Shown here piece by piece: positions 46,243 through 55,509 of a stretch of DNA of 64,000 bases. Where the stretch lies: assembly GCF_009829325.1 (NCBI RefSeq), contig NZ_VUOS01000005.1, positions 186,001 to 250,000 of the forward strand, written 5' to 3'. The notes beneath the pieces are model-generated. The model searched no databases. It was not told the DNA's origin and saw only the letters and a list, made by a program, of their open reading frames with translations. Positions within the stretch are counted from its first letter, which is position 1. Each line of letters opens with the position of its first letter. The DNA comes from Nocardia sp. CY41. Lineage in GTDB: Bacteria; Actinomycetota; Actinomycetes; Mycobacteriales; Mycobacteriaceae. The position numbers and the translations under genes were made by a program.

Positions 46243-49200
46243 AGCCGTAGCAATGATGGCCTGCCCATGCTGCCGCCGTGGCTGTCGGAGAGCGACGTCG
46301 GCCAGAGCGGCTACGAGGCGCCGGTACAGAACCTCCCGCACGACGAACTGATCGAGGACACCACCAACCGCAGGCGCGGCCGTTTCAGGAACCGAGCGCC
46401 CGAGGCGGAACGGCCGGAGGCCGCACGCCCGGAGAAGCGCCGCAAGGGCTGGCGCCGCGACAAGCACGACGGGCCCTCCGACGAGGAACAGCGGCAGAAC
46501 GAGGCGAACCACGCGCCCGCGCCGGGTCCGGACGAGCCCGCGCCCGGCCCGTTCGCAAGCGAGTCCTGGCAGCAGCAACCCGGCTACGACCGGCCGGCGC
46601 AGGCGCAGGGCAGCCCGTGGCAAGCGCCGCCTCAGCACCACAGCACTCCGCAGCACGGTCTGCCCACCCGCAACCCGTCGCAGCCCTCACCCGGTTTCCA
46701 GCCGCTGGGCAGCAGGTCCACGGACCCGGGCGCCCCGAACGACCGCCAAGAGGGCAGGCCGGATCTCCCGCCACCGCCGCCCCGGCAACAGGCCGACGAG
46801 CGGCCCGCTCGAGCGCCAGGCGGAGAGCACGCCCGGTCGCCACGCGGCGAAAGCGCACCCGGTCCGGCCGCAGGCGGCCGCCCTCCGGCCGGACCGCAGC
46901 ACAGCGGTTGGCCGTCTACCGGCAATCCCCGGCTCGACGCCGCGCTGTCGGCGGTGCTCCCGAACCACTGGCCTGCCCCGTCGGCACCCGGCCAGGCCGC
47001 TGCACCGGCGGCTCCGGGCCCGGCCGGAGACGAGGCAGCCCACCCCGGTAGCGGGTCTCGTGGGTTGTCGCCCACCGGCCCGAATCAAACGTGGCCCACC
47101 GGCGACCGCCCCGCAGGTCCGATCGGCGCCGACACGTCCGGTCCGCTGCCCGGTCACCCCGTGACGTCCCCTTCCGGCACCGACCACGCGGCATGGCAGA
47201 GCGGCCACACGCCCGCGCCGACCGGCGCACAGTTCACACCACCATCCGACACCGCCCCCGCAACCCCGACCACCGGCCCAGGCACGGCCGGAGCAAACAG
47301 CACCGACCACACGGCACGGCAGAGCGGACACACGCCCGCGCCGACCGGCGCACAGTTCACACCACCATCCGACACCGCCCCCGCAACCCCGACCACCGAT
47401 CCAGGCACGGCCGGAGCAAACAGCACCGACCACACGGCACGGCAGAGCGGACCCTCGACCTCGGACGCGCAAGTCGCGCCTCTGCCCGGCAGTGACCCGG
47501 CGGCGCCGGCCACCCGCCCCGGTCCAGCGGGAACACCGACCGGCGCGAGCCGGCCGGCGCCGCAGACCGCACCTGAACCAAGCCTTTCGCCGACCGGCGG
47601 AGCGTCGGCCGAGACGCCGAGCACTGCCTCGGAGCACAACGTGTGGCAAGGCGGACCGCTGCCGACCGGCGCGCTTCCCACATCGTCGACCGCGCCCAAC
47701 TCCGCAGTCGGCGGCGGACCGGCGGCTGGGGCACCGACCGCGGAGGAGCACACGGGGTGGCAGGCATCCGATCCACGGATCGAGCAACAGGCAGCGGACC
47801 CGAGCCGCGAACGGCCCGGCTTCCCGGCCGACGAGCAGACTCGGCGATTCGGCGAACCCGCCTCCACGCCCGGCGAGAAAAGCTCGGCGTCCGAGGGAGC
47901 GGTTGCGTTCGGGCAGGCCGGAAGCCACGGGGCCACGCCGGCCGCAGCGTCACCCGGCGGCGAGAACTCGGCCGGGCAACCGCACGGCGGGAACACCGCT
48001 GCCGCGCCGATCTCTGACGCGGCGCAGGTTCAGCAGCCCACCACGTCAGCAGCCGGCCCCGCCGCAGGCACGAGCGGCACCGCACCCTCGCCGGATGACT
48101 CCCAGAGCTCCCGCGTCGACCCTCCGGCAGCGTCGGCGACAGACACGGGCAGCGGCACACCACCAGTCGAAGGCAGCCTGCCACCGCACAGCGACCGTCA
48201 GGCATCGCATACGACCGGCACCACCACGACGGACGACGCCCACCCCACACCGCACGACCACCCCCAGGCATCACCCACGACCAGCACCACCACGACGGAC
48301 GACGCCCACCCCACACCGCACAGCGACCGTCAGGCATCGGCAGCGCAGACCGCCGCATCGGATTCCGCCGTGGTGAGTTCCGATGGTCCGCCGCCTTGGC
48401 TCGCCGCATCGCGGTCCGAGCAGACCGAGGTATCCGCGACGGACGCGCCCCGCCGACTGCCGCCGCTGCCCGACCCTCCTGCGCCGCACGAGCGGCCGCA
48501 GGGCGGCGTTCCCGCACCGGCACGTAACGAGCACCGCCCGCCGACGCGCGGCGCGGATGGTCCGCCGCCCTGGCTCGGACACGCCGCACCGCCGGAAACC
48601 GGTCGGCCGCACCAGTTCGCGCCGCATGACACCGCCGCACAGGCCGATCGGGCGCCCGCCGACTCGGCCCCGGTACCCGCCGATCAACCACCGGCAGCGC
48701 ACCCGCGACCCGTGGACCATGGCGCTGGGGAACCGACCGCCGCGACCGGTCCGCACCGTGAGCAGGGTGCTGTGCTCGTGCCGCCCGCGCCCCACGGCGG
48801 CTTCGCGACCGGCGCTGCGCCTACCGCAGCCCCTGCGTCGGATCCCGCCGCGCCGTCGGCTGGGCCCGGCTCGGTGGACGCGGCTCGCGCGCAACAAGAT
48901 ACGGGGATCCCGGCGCCCGGTTGGACCAGCGCGAACGAGGTCGGCGCTGCGCCGGCGCGTTCCGTCGGTGGACGGCACCGGCTCTCCGCCGACCCGAACG
49001 ACCGGTCGGCTCCGCAGGCGCCGATCGAGCAAGCACCGCACTTCGATCAGCAGTCGGTTCCGCCGCAAGGTGCGGATCCGGCCTACAGCGTGGACGGCCC
49101 GCAGCCCGGTTCCCAGGCCGCGAGCAGTATGAACGCCGGTCACGCAACGCAATTCGCCGGCGTCCAGATGCCGGGGGCCGCTCCGCACGTCCCCGTCGAC

Positions 49201-50340
49201 CAGTGGAGCAATGCCACTGCCCCCGAATCCCGCCCGGTAGCACCCCATTCCGGGCCAATGCCGTATCCCGCCGAGCATCGAGTCGCGGGGCAACCCGCTC
49301 CACAGTGGGGCACTCCGTCCGGCTATGCCCAGCCGCCGGGCGCGCAGTTCCAGCAGCCCTCGTCGGACTACCCCCAGCCGCCCGCGCAGCATCCGGGCGC
49401 GCAGTTCCAGCAGCCTTCGCTGGACAATGTGCCACTGCGCCGGGCCAAGAAGGCCCCGGCGGGATCCGGGTGGCGCAAGGCGGTGCACCACGTGTCCGGC
49501 GGCGCGATCAACCCCGGCATGTCCGCCGAGGAACGCAGGTTGCAAGAACTGGTCGCGCGGATCAGGCAACCCGTCCGCGGCGACTACCGGATCGCGGTGC
49601 TCTCACTCAAGGGTGGTGTCGGGAAGACCACCACCACAATGGGTCTCGGCTCCACTTTCGCCTCCATCCGAGGCGACCGGGTGATCGCCGTCGACGCCAA
49701 TCCCGACTTCGGCACACTGTCGCAGCGGGTGCCGTTGCAGACCCGCTCCACCGTGCGCGACCTGCTCCTCGATTCCACCATCCAGCGCTATTCGGATGTG
49801 CGCAGGCACACTTCGCAGGCGACCAGCCGCCTGGAAGTGCTTGCCAGCGAACGTGACCCAGCCGCGTCGGAGGCGTTCAGCGAAGACGAGTACCGCGCGG
49901 TCGCCCGGATCCTGCAGCGGTTCTACAACATCATCCTCACCGACTGCGGCACCGGGCTCATGCATTCGGCGATGGCGGGTGTGCTGGACCTGGCTCATTC
50001 GCTGGTGCTGATCTCCTCCCCCGCGATCGATGGAGCCCGCAGCGCCGCAGCGACTTTGGACTGGTTGTCGCTGCACGGCCACGACCACTTGGTCCGCAAC
50101 GCGGTGGTGGTGATCAACTCGCCGCGGGCCGGATCACCGAATGTCGGTATCCAGCAACTACGGGAGTACTTCCTGTCCCGGTGCCGCGCGGTGCACATCA
50201 TCCCGTTCGACCCGCACATGTCCGAAGGCGCCGAAATCGATCTGCATCGGCTGCACAAGCAGACCAAGCGGGCCTACGTCGAGCTGGCCGCTACTGTCGC
50301 GGACGACTTCGCCACCGATCACCGTCGCTACCGACCCTGA
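46240..50340 (+). CDS. giant EspI-like MinD/ParA-type ATPase with disordered Pro/Ala-rich region
   Basis: Protein of 1366 residues. Residues about 1-1110 are low-complexity (Pro, Ala, Thr, Gly, Gln) with recurring PPWL motifs (MLPPWLSESD, DGPPPWLAAS, DGPPPWLGHA) and internal tandem repeats. The C-terminal 250 residues are a MinD-type ATPase: deviant Walker A SLKGGVGKTT (about 1124-1133), VDANPDFGTL, and NIILTDCGTG. This architecture matches EspI (Rv3876) of ESX-1, which is about half this length, and Rv-type MinD ATPases linked to ESX loci. GTG start with only a weak ribosome site. Likely cytoplasmic and secretion-associated, by analogy. Confidence 0.85.
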   Translation: MSRSNDGLPMLPPWLSESDVGQSGYEAPVQNLPHDELIEDTTNRRRGRFRNRAPEAERPEAARPEKRRKGWRRDKHDGPSDEEQRQNEANHAPAPGPDEPAPGPFASESWQQQPGYDRPAQAQGSPWQAPPQHHSTPQHGLPTRNPSQPSPGFQPLGSRSTDPGAPNDRQEGRPDLPPPPPRQQADERPARAPGGEHARSPRGESAPGPAAGGRPPAGPQHSGWPSTGNPRLDAALSAVLPNHWPAPSAPGQAAAPAAPGPAGDEAAHPGSGSRGLSPTGPNQTWPTGDRPAGPIGADTSGPLPGHPVTSPSGTDHAAWQSGHTPAPTGAQFTPPSDTAPATPTTGPGTAGANSTDHTARQSGHTPAPTGAQFTPPSDTAPATPTTDPGTAGANSTDHTARQSGPSTSDAQVAPLPGSDPAAPATRPGPAGTPTGASRPAPQTAPEPSLSPTGGASAETPSTASEHNVWQGGPLPTGALPTSSTAPNSAVGGGPAAGAPTAEEHTGWQASDPRIEQQAADPSRERPGFPADEQTRRFGEPASTPGEKSSASEGAVAFGQAGSHGATPAAASPGGENSAGQPHGGNTAAAPISDAAQVQQPTTSAAGPAAGTSGTAPSPDDSQSSRVDPPAASATDTGSGTPPVEGSLPPHSDRQASHTTGTTTTDDAHPTPHDHPQASPTTSTTTTDDAHPTPHSDRQASAAQTAASDSAVVSSDGPPPWLAASRSEQTEVSATDAPRRLPPLPDPPAPHERPQGGVPAPARNEHRPPTRGADGPPPWLGHAAPPETGRPHQFAPHDTAAQADRAPADSAPVPADQPPAAHPRPVDHGAGEPTAATGPHREQGAVLVPPAPHGGFATGAAPTAAPASDPAAPSAGPGSVDAARAQQDTGIPAPGWTSANEVGAAPARSVGGRHRLSADPNDRSAPQAPIEQAPHFDQQSVPPQGADPAYSVDGPQPGSQAASSMNAGHATQFAGVQMPGAAPHVPVDQWSNATAPESRPVAPHSGPMPYPAEHRVAGQPAPQWGTPSGYAQPPGAQFQQPSSDYPQPPAQHPGAQFQQPSLDNVPLRRAKKAPAGSGWRKAVHHVSGGAINPGMSAEERRLQELVARIRQPVRGDYRIAVLSLKGGVGKTTTTMGLGSTFASIRGDRVIAVDANPDFGTLSQRVPLQTRSTVRDLLLDSTIQRYSDVRRHTSQATSRLEVLASERDPAASEAFSEDEYRAVARILQRFYNIILTDCGTGLMHSAMAGVLDLAHSLVLISSPAIDGARSAAATLDWLSLHGHDHLVRNAVVVINSPRAGSPNVGIQQLREYFLSRCRAVHIIPFDPHMSEGAEIDLHRLHKQTKRAYVELAATVADDFATDHRRYRP
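47178..47460 (+). repeat. 123-bp in-frame tandem repeat in the EspI-like gene
   Basis: Units begin at 47178, 47301 and 47424 (CACCGACCAC), each 123 bp or 41 codons; the third is partial. The encoded unit starts TDHTARQSGHTPAPTGAQFT. Units 1 and 2 differ at only a few bases, indicating recent duplication. Confidence 0.9.
48185..48340 (+). repeat. 66-bp in-frame tandem repeat in the EspI-like gene
   Basis: Units start at 48185, 48251 and 48317 (CGCAC), 66 bp or 22 codons each, the third partial. The shared core encodes TTTTDDAHPTPH. It lies in the disordered region and shows length instability of the linker. Confidence 0.85.
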
Positions 50341-50390
50341 CACCCGCCGGGCAGCGGCCCGGCGGGCAAGGGCGCGAACGGATCAGCCGC

Positions 50391-50918
50391 TCACCACTCG
50401 GGCAGGCGCCGCCTGCCTGCCATGACGTCGCGCACGAGATCGTCGTAGGCGTCCGCGAGTTCGGCGAGATGGTGCCACGCGTTGTGCAGCAGCTCGTCGT
50501 GCGCGTTCAGAGTCATCAACGCGTGGTGCGCGCGCACCGACGACTCGGCGAGGCGATCGATGACCGCACCCACCGTTTCGGTGTGCAAAGTGGCGCCGAG
50601 CCGATGCTGCGGCACACTGCGCATCACCCAGTCGTCGATGGCCATCACCAATTCGACTCTGCGACTCTCGATTTCGCGGACCACCGCCACGGAGGTGTCC
50701 ACCGATCCACCGCGGCCGACCAGGCGGCGCTCATGTAGCACTGCCAGATCCCGTGCGAACCACAACAGCGGGCCACCGACCACCCGATGCCCGCGACACG
50801 CCCGAACCAATAGGTCGGACGTGGGAAGTAACCCCGGCGCCGAAGAGCGCACCGAAGGATCGACACACCTCGGTGTGCCAGGGAGGGCCATTACGACCGT
50901 TGTATCCGAACCTGCCAC
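50391..50918 (-). CDS. DUF4254-type protein, first copy
   Basis: Product of 175 residues, largely helical. The family core is LARDLAVLHERRLVG, then an Ile-Asp helix and LHTETVGAVIDRLAESSVRAH, ending with LAELADAYDDLVRDVMAG. The same core (VHTETVGAVIDRLA) is found in the gene at 55506. The N-terminal 45 residues are not conserved; the GTG at 50918 is weakly supported and the ATG 27 nt further in is possible. It is convergent with the EspI-like gene. The molecular function of the family is not established, and the DUF number is from memory. Confidence 0.75.
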   Translation of the reverse strand: MAGSDTTVVMALPGTPRCVDPSVRSSAPGLLPTSDLLVRACRGHRVVGGPLLWFARDLAVLHERRLVGRGGSVDTSVAVVREIESRRVELVMAIDDWVMRSVPQHRLGATLHTETVGAVIDRLAESSVRAHHALMTLNAHDELLHNAWHHLAELADAYDDLVRDVMAGRRRLPEW

Positions 50919-51060
50919 GTTGCCTCGCCGTCATCGCCGCACAACACCGGATCAGGACTTCATTACAATAAACCTCTGAAGGCACCTGTCAAGCGTTAAC
51001 CGGCCGTATGGAGTCGCGAAGAGTACACTTCGTTACCTGCATGACCAACCGAGGAGCAAG

Positions 51061-51864
51061 ATGCCGGACGGTCCGACTTATCACCGGATCGCAGACCTCC
51101 TCCGCGAGGAGATCCGCGCAGCCAAGTGGAAACCGGGCGATCGACTGCCCAGTCATTCCGAGCTTGCCGATCAGATGCAGGTCTCGATAACCACCGCCCG
51201 CAACGCGATCCAGGTGCTGGTGACCGAAAATTTGGTCTACACAGCTACTTCCCGCGGAACCATCGTTCGAAACCAAGAAGTTCTGGAATCCGTGGTGACC
51301 GACTCGATCCGCCCCGACCGGCCGCAGACCCCGCACGACATCTTCGAGGAGATCGCGCGGGCCGCGAGCCGGGAGCCGTCGAAGGAGTTCAGCGCGAAGA
51401 TGGAGCCCGCAGGCCCCGACGTCGCGTCTTGGCTGGGTGTACCGCCGGATTCCTGGGTCCTGGCCAGGACCGTGGTCCAGTACCTCGACCACGAACCGTG
51501 GTCCTGGGAGGTCAGCTTCTATCCCAGGGATCTGGCCGAGGCCACGGGAATCGACTCTCCGCACGACATTCCGGAGGGCACCACCCGCCGCCTCGCCGAC
51601 CGCGGACACGCCGAGACCGCGCACCGCGACACGCTTGTCGCACGGCCGGCCACCGCGGAGGAAGCCTCGGTGCTCGGCGTCGCCACGGGCACCATCCTGC
51701 TCGACCATCTACGTATCGGGGCCACCCACGAGCGAGTCACCCGTGCCACGCGGCATCGCTCCCTCGCCACCGGGAATCGGCTCGCCTACGAACTCGGCGA
51801 CGCCGAGGGCACCGCGGTCATCCGGAGCACGCTCGCCGGCTCGCCCGGGTCCGGTTCGGCCTAG
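51061..51864 (+). CDS. GntR family transcriptional regulator (HutC/UTRA subfamily)
   Basis: Regulator of 267 residues. The N-terminal winged helix (about 5-72) reads YHRIADLLREEIRAAKWKPG, DRLPSHSELADQMQVS and NLVYTATSRGTIV. The C-terminal effector-binding UTRA domain (about 95-255) includes WVLARTVVQYLDHEPWSWEV and ATRHRSLATGNRLAYEL. A GAGGAGCAAG ribosome site precedes the ATG. The next gene, an acetyltransferase, follows after 3 nt, so the two are co-expressed. The effector is unknown. Confidence 0.92.
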   Translation: MPDGPTYHRIADLLREEIRAAKWKPGDRLPSHSELADQMQVSITTARNAIQVLVTENLVYTATSRGTIVRNQEVLESVVTDSIRPDRPQTPHDIFEEIARAASREPSKEFSAKMEPAGPDVASWLGVPPDSWVLARTVVQYLDHEPWSWEVSFYPRDLAEATGIDSPHDIPEGTTRRLADRGHAETAHRDTLVARPATAEEASVLGVATGTILLDHLRIGATHERVTRATRHRSLATGNRLAYELGDAEGTAVIRSTLAGSPGSGSA

Positions 51865-51867
51865 CCC

Positions 51868-52470
51868 ATGACCATCGCGCTGCGCCAGGCGACCATCGGG
51901 GATCTGGGCCTGATCTGCCGCCTGCGCGTACAGCGCACGGCGTGGCTCACCGCACGCGGCTCCGACCAGTGGACGGTCGCCGGACGCGGCCTGCCGATCG
52001 AGATCTTCGCCCGCGGCGTCGGACGCTCGCTGGACGCGGGCGAGACCTGGATCGCCGAAGTGGCGGGCGAGCCCGCGGGGACCATCACGGTCAACGACCG
52101 CGCCGATGCCGGTCTGTGGTCGCGATGGGAACTCGAGGGCGCGGTGATCGTCCATTTCATGATCGTCGACCTGCGCTTCGCCGGCCAGCGCGTGGGCCAC
52201 CACATGCTCGCGCACGCGGGCATGCTCGCCCGCTTGCGCAGACGCGCGTGGGTGCGGCTCGACGCCTGGACCACGAATACCGACCTGCACGACTACTACC
52301 GTTCGGCGGGGTTCCGGTTGGTGCGGATCGCGGGGCCGCTGGCGGTGGGACCGTCGCGCGCGCTGTTCGAGCGGAGAGCCGACAGCTGGGATTCCGAGCT
52401 GCCCGTGACCGTTCCGGCCGTCGGGCGCCCGGCCGCGGCGGCACTGCGCCCACCACCGCCCAACAACTGA
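51868..52470 (+). CDS. GNAT family N-acetyltransferase
   Basis: Acetyl-CoA-dependent acetyltransferase of 200 residues. Order of elements: IALRQATIGDLGLICRLR at the start, a beta strand TWIAEVAGEPAGTITVND, the acetyl-CoA loop in LRFAGQRVGHHMLAHA (a variant of RxxGxG/A), and the C-terminal DYYRSAGFRLVR. The tail is Pro-rich. It is paired with the GntR regulator 3 nt upstream, a common arrangement in actinomycetes. The substrate is unknown. Confidence 0.88.
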   Translation: MTIALRQATIGDLGLICRLRVQRTAWLTARGSDQWTVAGRGLPIEIFARGVGRSLDAGETWIAEVAGEPAGTITVNDRADAGLWSRWELEGAVIVHFMIVDLRFAGQRVGHHMLAHAGMLARLRRRAWVRLDAWTTNTDLHDYYRSAGFRLVRIAGPLAVGPSRALFERRADSWDSELPVTVPAVGRPAAAALRPPPPNN

Positions 52471-52565
52471 CCGGAACGCCATAGCGGCGAGACATCAACG
52501 GCCCGCGAAGATGTTCTGCTGCCCGGCGAGACACGATGATCCGTTCCGACGGCAGGACAACGACT

Positions 52566-53009
52566 TCACAGCTCCAGCAACAGGGTGACCGGGCCGTCGT
52601 TCACCAAGTCGATGTGCATGTGCGCACCGAACCGCCCCGTCGCGACGGTTGCGCCGAGTTCGCGCAATGCCCGCGCGAAGACGTCGACCAGAGGTTCGGC
52701 GATCACGCCGGGGGCCGCCGCCGACCAGGACGGACGCCTGCCTTTCCTGGTGTCCGCGTACAGGGTGAACTGACTCACCACCAGGATCGGCGCGTGCAGG
52801 TCCGCGGCCGAACGCTCACCGTCGAGGATGCGCAGTCGCCACGCCTTGTCGGCCAGTGCCTTCGCGGTCGCCTCGGTGTCGGAGTGCGTCACGCCGACCA
52901 GCGCGACCAGTCCGTGCGGGACGCCGTGGGCGGCCGGGTCGATCCGGCCCACGACCTGGCCGTCGACGGTGACCTGCGCGGAACTCACGCGCTGTAGGAG
53001 GGCTCGCAC
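52566..53009 (-). CDS. dtd: D-aminoacyl-tRNA deacylase
   Basis: Removes D-amino acids from mischarged tRNA; 147 residues, standard length. The active-site strands [17 protein letters not shown] (SQFTL motif) and [12 protein letters not shown] (NxGP-type motif) are intact, with [17 protein letters not shown] at the start. GTG start. It is convergent with the GNAT gene and divergent from the helical-repeat gene. Confidence 0.95.
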   Translation of the reverse strand: MRALLQRVSSAQVTVDGQVVGRIDPAAHGVPHGLVALVGVTHSDTEATAKALADKAWRLRILDGERSAADLHAPILVVSQFTLYADTRKGRRPSWSAAAPGVIAEPLVDVFARALRELGATVATGRFGAHMHIDLVNDGPVTLLLEL

Positions 53010-53198
53010 AACCCTCGATCATGCCTTCCGCCATGGCGGCGGCGGCCGCATGGGTCTCCTGCCGTCGGACAACCCGGTCTGCCTGGCCGGATACAGGTGC
53101 GCGCGGACGGCAAGCGTGACAAACTCGGTGCGCAGAAAGTTGCGTTGCGCGGATTTGCCGCGCGTTGGCGGAGGATCATGCTGGAAACAAGGAGCGCG

Positions 53199-54701
53199 AT
53201 GGATCTGGACGCGATGGAGCGTCAGATCGCCGCGGATCGGTATGCGGCGCTCGACCGTACGGTCGAATCCGAATTGCGCTTGGCCACCTCCCTCGGCGAA
53301 CTCGCCAAGGGTCTGATCGCCACCAAGACCAACGGCTCGACGCGCGACCGCACCCGGGAGGCGCTGGCGCCCGCCGAGGAGGCGGTGGCGATCCGCCTGC
53401 GGCTGCTGTCCAGGGGCCAGGTGCTCACCGCTCGTCTCGCCGGCGAGCTGAACGATGCGCTGCGCTCGTTCGAGCAGGCGGCACGGCACAGCGGCCGCAG
53501 GGAGCTGGCCACCACGACGATCCGTCGCGCTTGTGAGGTCTACCGCCAAGTGGCGCGAGAGCACCCGGAGGTCGCGGGCCCGTGCGCCGACGGTCTGTCC
53601 AAGTGCGGTGTCTGGCTGGGCAGGCTGGACCAGGACGCCGCCGTGGCCGCGACCGAGGAGGCCGCCCGCATCCGCGCCGCACTGGCCGCGGCGAACCCGG
53701 AGCTGTCCGGCAAGTATCTGGCCAGCCTGAGCACGCTGCTGCGCACACTCATGGTCGGACGGTCGCGCAAGCAGGCCATCGCCATGTACCGGGAGCGCTA
53801 CGCCGCGTTCACGTCGACCACGATGTCGATCCGGCTGCGCGCGTGCGGCATCCAAGACCTGGACCTGACCCCGAAGTCGCACCGGGCGCTGGTCGAACTG
53901 GGCTGCCGCACGCTGGAGCAGGCGGGGCGGCTCACCCAGCAGCAGATCATGTTCAAATCCTCCGGCGACCTGTCGACCGTCGAGGAGATCAACTGGAAAC
54001 TGGCCCTGGTCGGCCTGCGGCCGCTCGCGCCGGGCGCCGAGCAGTACCAGCCCGCGATGCCCGTGCAGATCGGCTCCACTTTCGGCGCGCTGAGCGTGTA
54101 CCTGCCGGAACGGGATGCCATAGCCCAGGTGCGCGCCGCGATCATCGCGGCCTACGCCGTCGACGACGCCTATCCGCTCGACCGGGAGAGCTACCTCGGT
54201 GCGCACGGGTCGAAGTGGCAGACCCGCGAGCCGAAGCTGAACACCTCCGCCACCCTCGGCGACGACATCGTGCTGATCGACCAGCCCTACGGCGGCTGGG
54301 TGACGGTCATGAGTCTGAACTGGGAACTCACCCCGGTGGCCAAACACCCGCTGGCGCTGCGCCTGTCCCAGGACTGGCCCGTCGCGGCGATCACGGTGAC
54401 GGAGAACGTGGCCTACGAACTGTGCTGGTACGAGCGCGGCGCGGCCACCCAGTACGCCGCGCTCGGCCGTCCGGCCGGGCAGGCTCCGCTCGACAAACCG
54501 CTCGCGCCATTGGACTTCGAAACGCTGGCCTTGTACAACCCTGACCGGGCGACCGAGAGCAAACTGCGCGCGGCCTTCGGCAACACGAAGGTATTCGCCA
54601 ACCTCACCTATCTGCCCGACTGCGGCCTGCGCCAGCTCAGCGTCAACACGCCGTTGTCCGAGCACGGCGACCGCGTGCTGTTCTTCCGTACCACGCCCTG
54701 A
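53199..54701 (+). CDS. helical-repeat protein with RNA polymerase alpha-CTD-like domain
   Basis: Product of 500 residues with no family I can name. Residues 1-215 are TPR-like helical repeats (EEAVAIRLRLLSRGQ, EVYRQVAREHPEVAG, AAIRAALAAANPELSGK-like units). Residues about 221-280 (DLDLTPKSHRALVELGCRT, then EEINWKLALVGLRPL) align well with the C-terminal domain of the RpoA in this window ([31 protein letters not shown]). Residues 290-500 are a beta-rich domain with many Trp/Tyr. Two starts are possible: ATG 53199 (AAGGAG upstream) or ATG 53178 (GGAGG, close). Confidence 0.75.
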   Translation: MDLDAMERQIAADRYAALDRTVESELRLATSLGELAKGLIATKTNGSTRDRTREALAPAEEAVAIRLRLLSRGQVLTARLAGELNDALRSFEQAARHSGRRELATTTIRRACEVYRQVAREHPEVAGPCADGLSKCGVWLGRLDQDAAVAATEEAARIRAALAAANPELSGKYLASLSTLLRTLMVGRSRKQAIAMYRERYAAFTSTTMSIRLRACGIQDLDLTPKSHRALVELGCRTLEQAGRLTQQQIMFKSSGDLSTVEEINWKLALVGLRPLAPGAEQYQPAMPVQIGSTFGALSVYLPERDAIAQVRAAIIAAYAVDDAYPLDRESYLGAHGSKWQTREPKLNTSATLGDDIVLIDQPYGGWVTVMSLNWELTPVAKHPLALRLSQDWPVAAITVTENVAYELCWYERGAATQYAALGRPAGQAPLDKPLAPLDFETLALYNPDRATESKLRAAFGNTKVFANLTYLPDCGLRQLSVNTPLSEHGDRVLFFRTTP

Positions 54702-55050
54702 GGCCGGAGCCGGGATGACGCTGCCGCGGGATGGATTTGCGGCAAAGTAACACCGGCGGTGAACAAAATGCCGGGGGTTCCCGCCCCCGCATCTTCGCAG
54801 GTCACTTGACCAGCAGATACGTACGCCGAAGTGAACGCCGAGCTATGCCGCGAAGCCTGCCGGTCACCGCACCCTCCGGTAACCAGCAGGCAAACGAATT
54901 TCTCGCGAACTAATTGAACGGAATGTTTGATCCGCTCCATGGAGTGCTCTACTGAGACAACGCTCGCACGGTGTACCGGATCACAGCACGGATGCCGCAA
55001 CGCCGTCCGGGCGGCTTGGAAAAAGTCACACGAAGCTACCCGAGGGCTCT
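54702..55050 (+). other. 349-nt intergenic region
   Basis: No gene is supported here. The middle is AT-richer than the surroundings (around 54890-54945), consistent with a promoter for the two-gene unit that starts at 55051. No strong hairpin was found. Confidence 0.35.
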
Positions 55051-55509
55051 ATGGACCAACTGGCGTTGGCGGACACCCCGACCGCCCGATGCGCCTACTA
55101 TCGACACACTTGCGACCTGCCCGCCGGAGTTCATCCGGAGATCGGCCGAATCGTCCTGCGCGCCGGATTCGTCGGCGCCATCACGATGCCGGCCGCGCTG
55201 GGGCAGAAGGTTCGCGACGATCTCACCCGGCGCCGCAGCGAGCTGGGTCCGATCATTTCGCACGTCCGGTCCAAACGCTGGACCTTCTTGACCCGCCCCG
55301 ATTTACCCGACGACGTCCGGTTGTTCGCCGAGCTCTTCCGCCTGAACGTCTCGATCGTGCCCAGCGGCGGCGAGATCGCTTTGCCTTCACCCGCCGCCGC
55401 CGACGCCGACTATAGGCACTGGATCGTGGCTCCGGAGAACGATTTCCGCCCCTCCGGCGCGTCCATCGTCGACATCGTCCGGTCCTGCACGAGAACGGCC
55501 AGGCGATGA
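55051..55509 (+). CDS. uncharacterised protein paired with DUF4254-type gene
   Basis: Product of 152 residues, soluble, mixed alpha/beta. Features include PEIGRIVLRAGFVGAITMPA, the segment VRSKRWTFLTRPDLPDDVRL, and IVPSGGEIALPSPAAAD followed by YRHWIVAPENDFRPSG. I do not recognise the family. A CGAGGG ribosome site precedes the ATG, and the stop overlaps the next start (ATGA at 55506-55509), so it is translationally coupled to the DUF4254-type gene. Confidence 0.7.
   Translation: MDQLALADTPTARCAYYRHTCDLPAGVHPEIGRIVLRAGFVGAITMPAALGQKVRDDLTRRRSELGPIISHVRSKRWTFLTRPDLPDDVRLFAELFRLNVSIVPSGGEIALPSPAAADADYRHWIVAPENDFRPSGASIVDIVRSCTRTARR

Noticed and set aside
47178..48340. Possible CRISPR-like repeat arrays
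   Set aside because: The repeats are contiguous, in frame, of 123 and 66 bp without unique spacers, inside a coding sequence; they are protein repeats.
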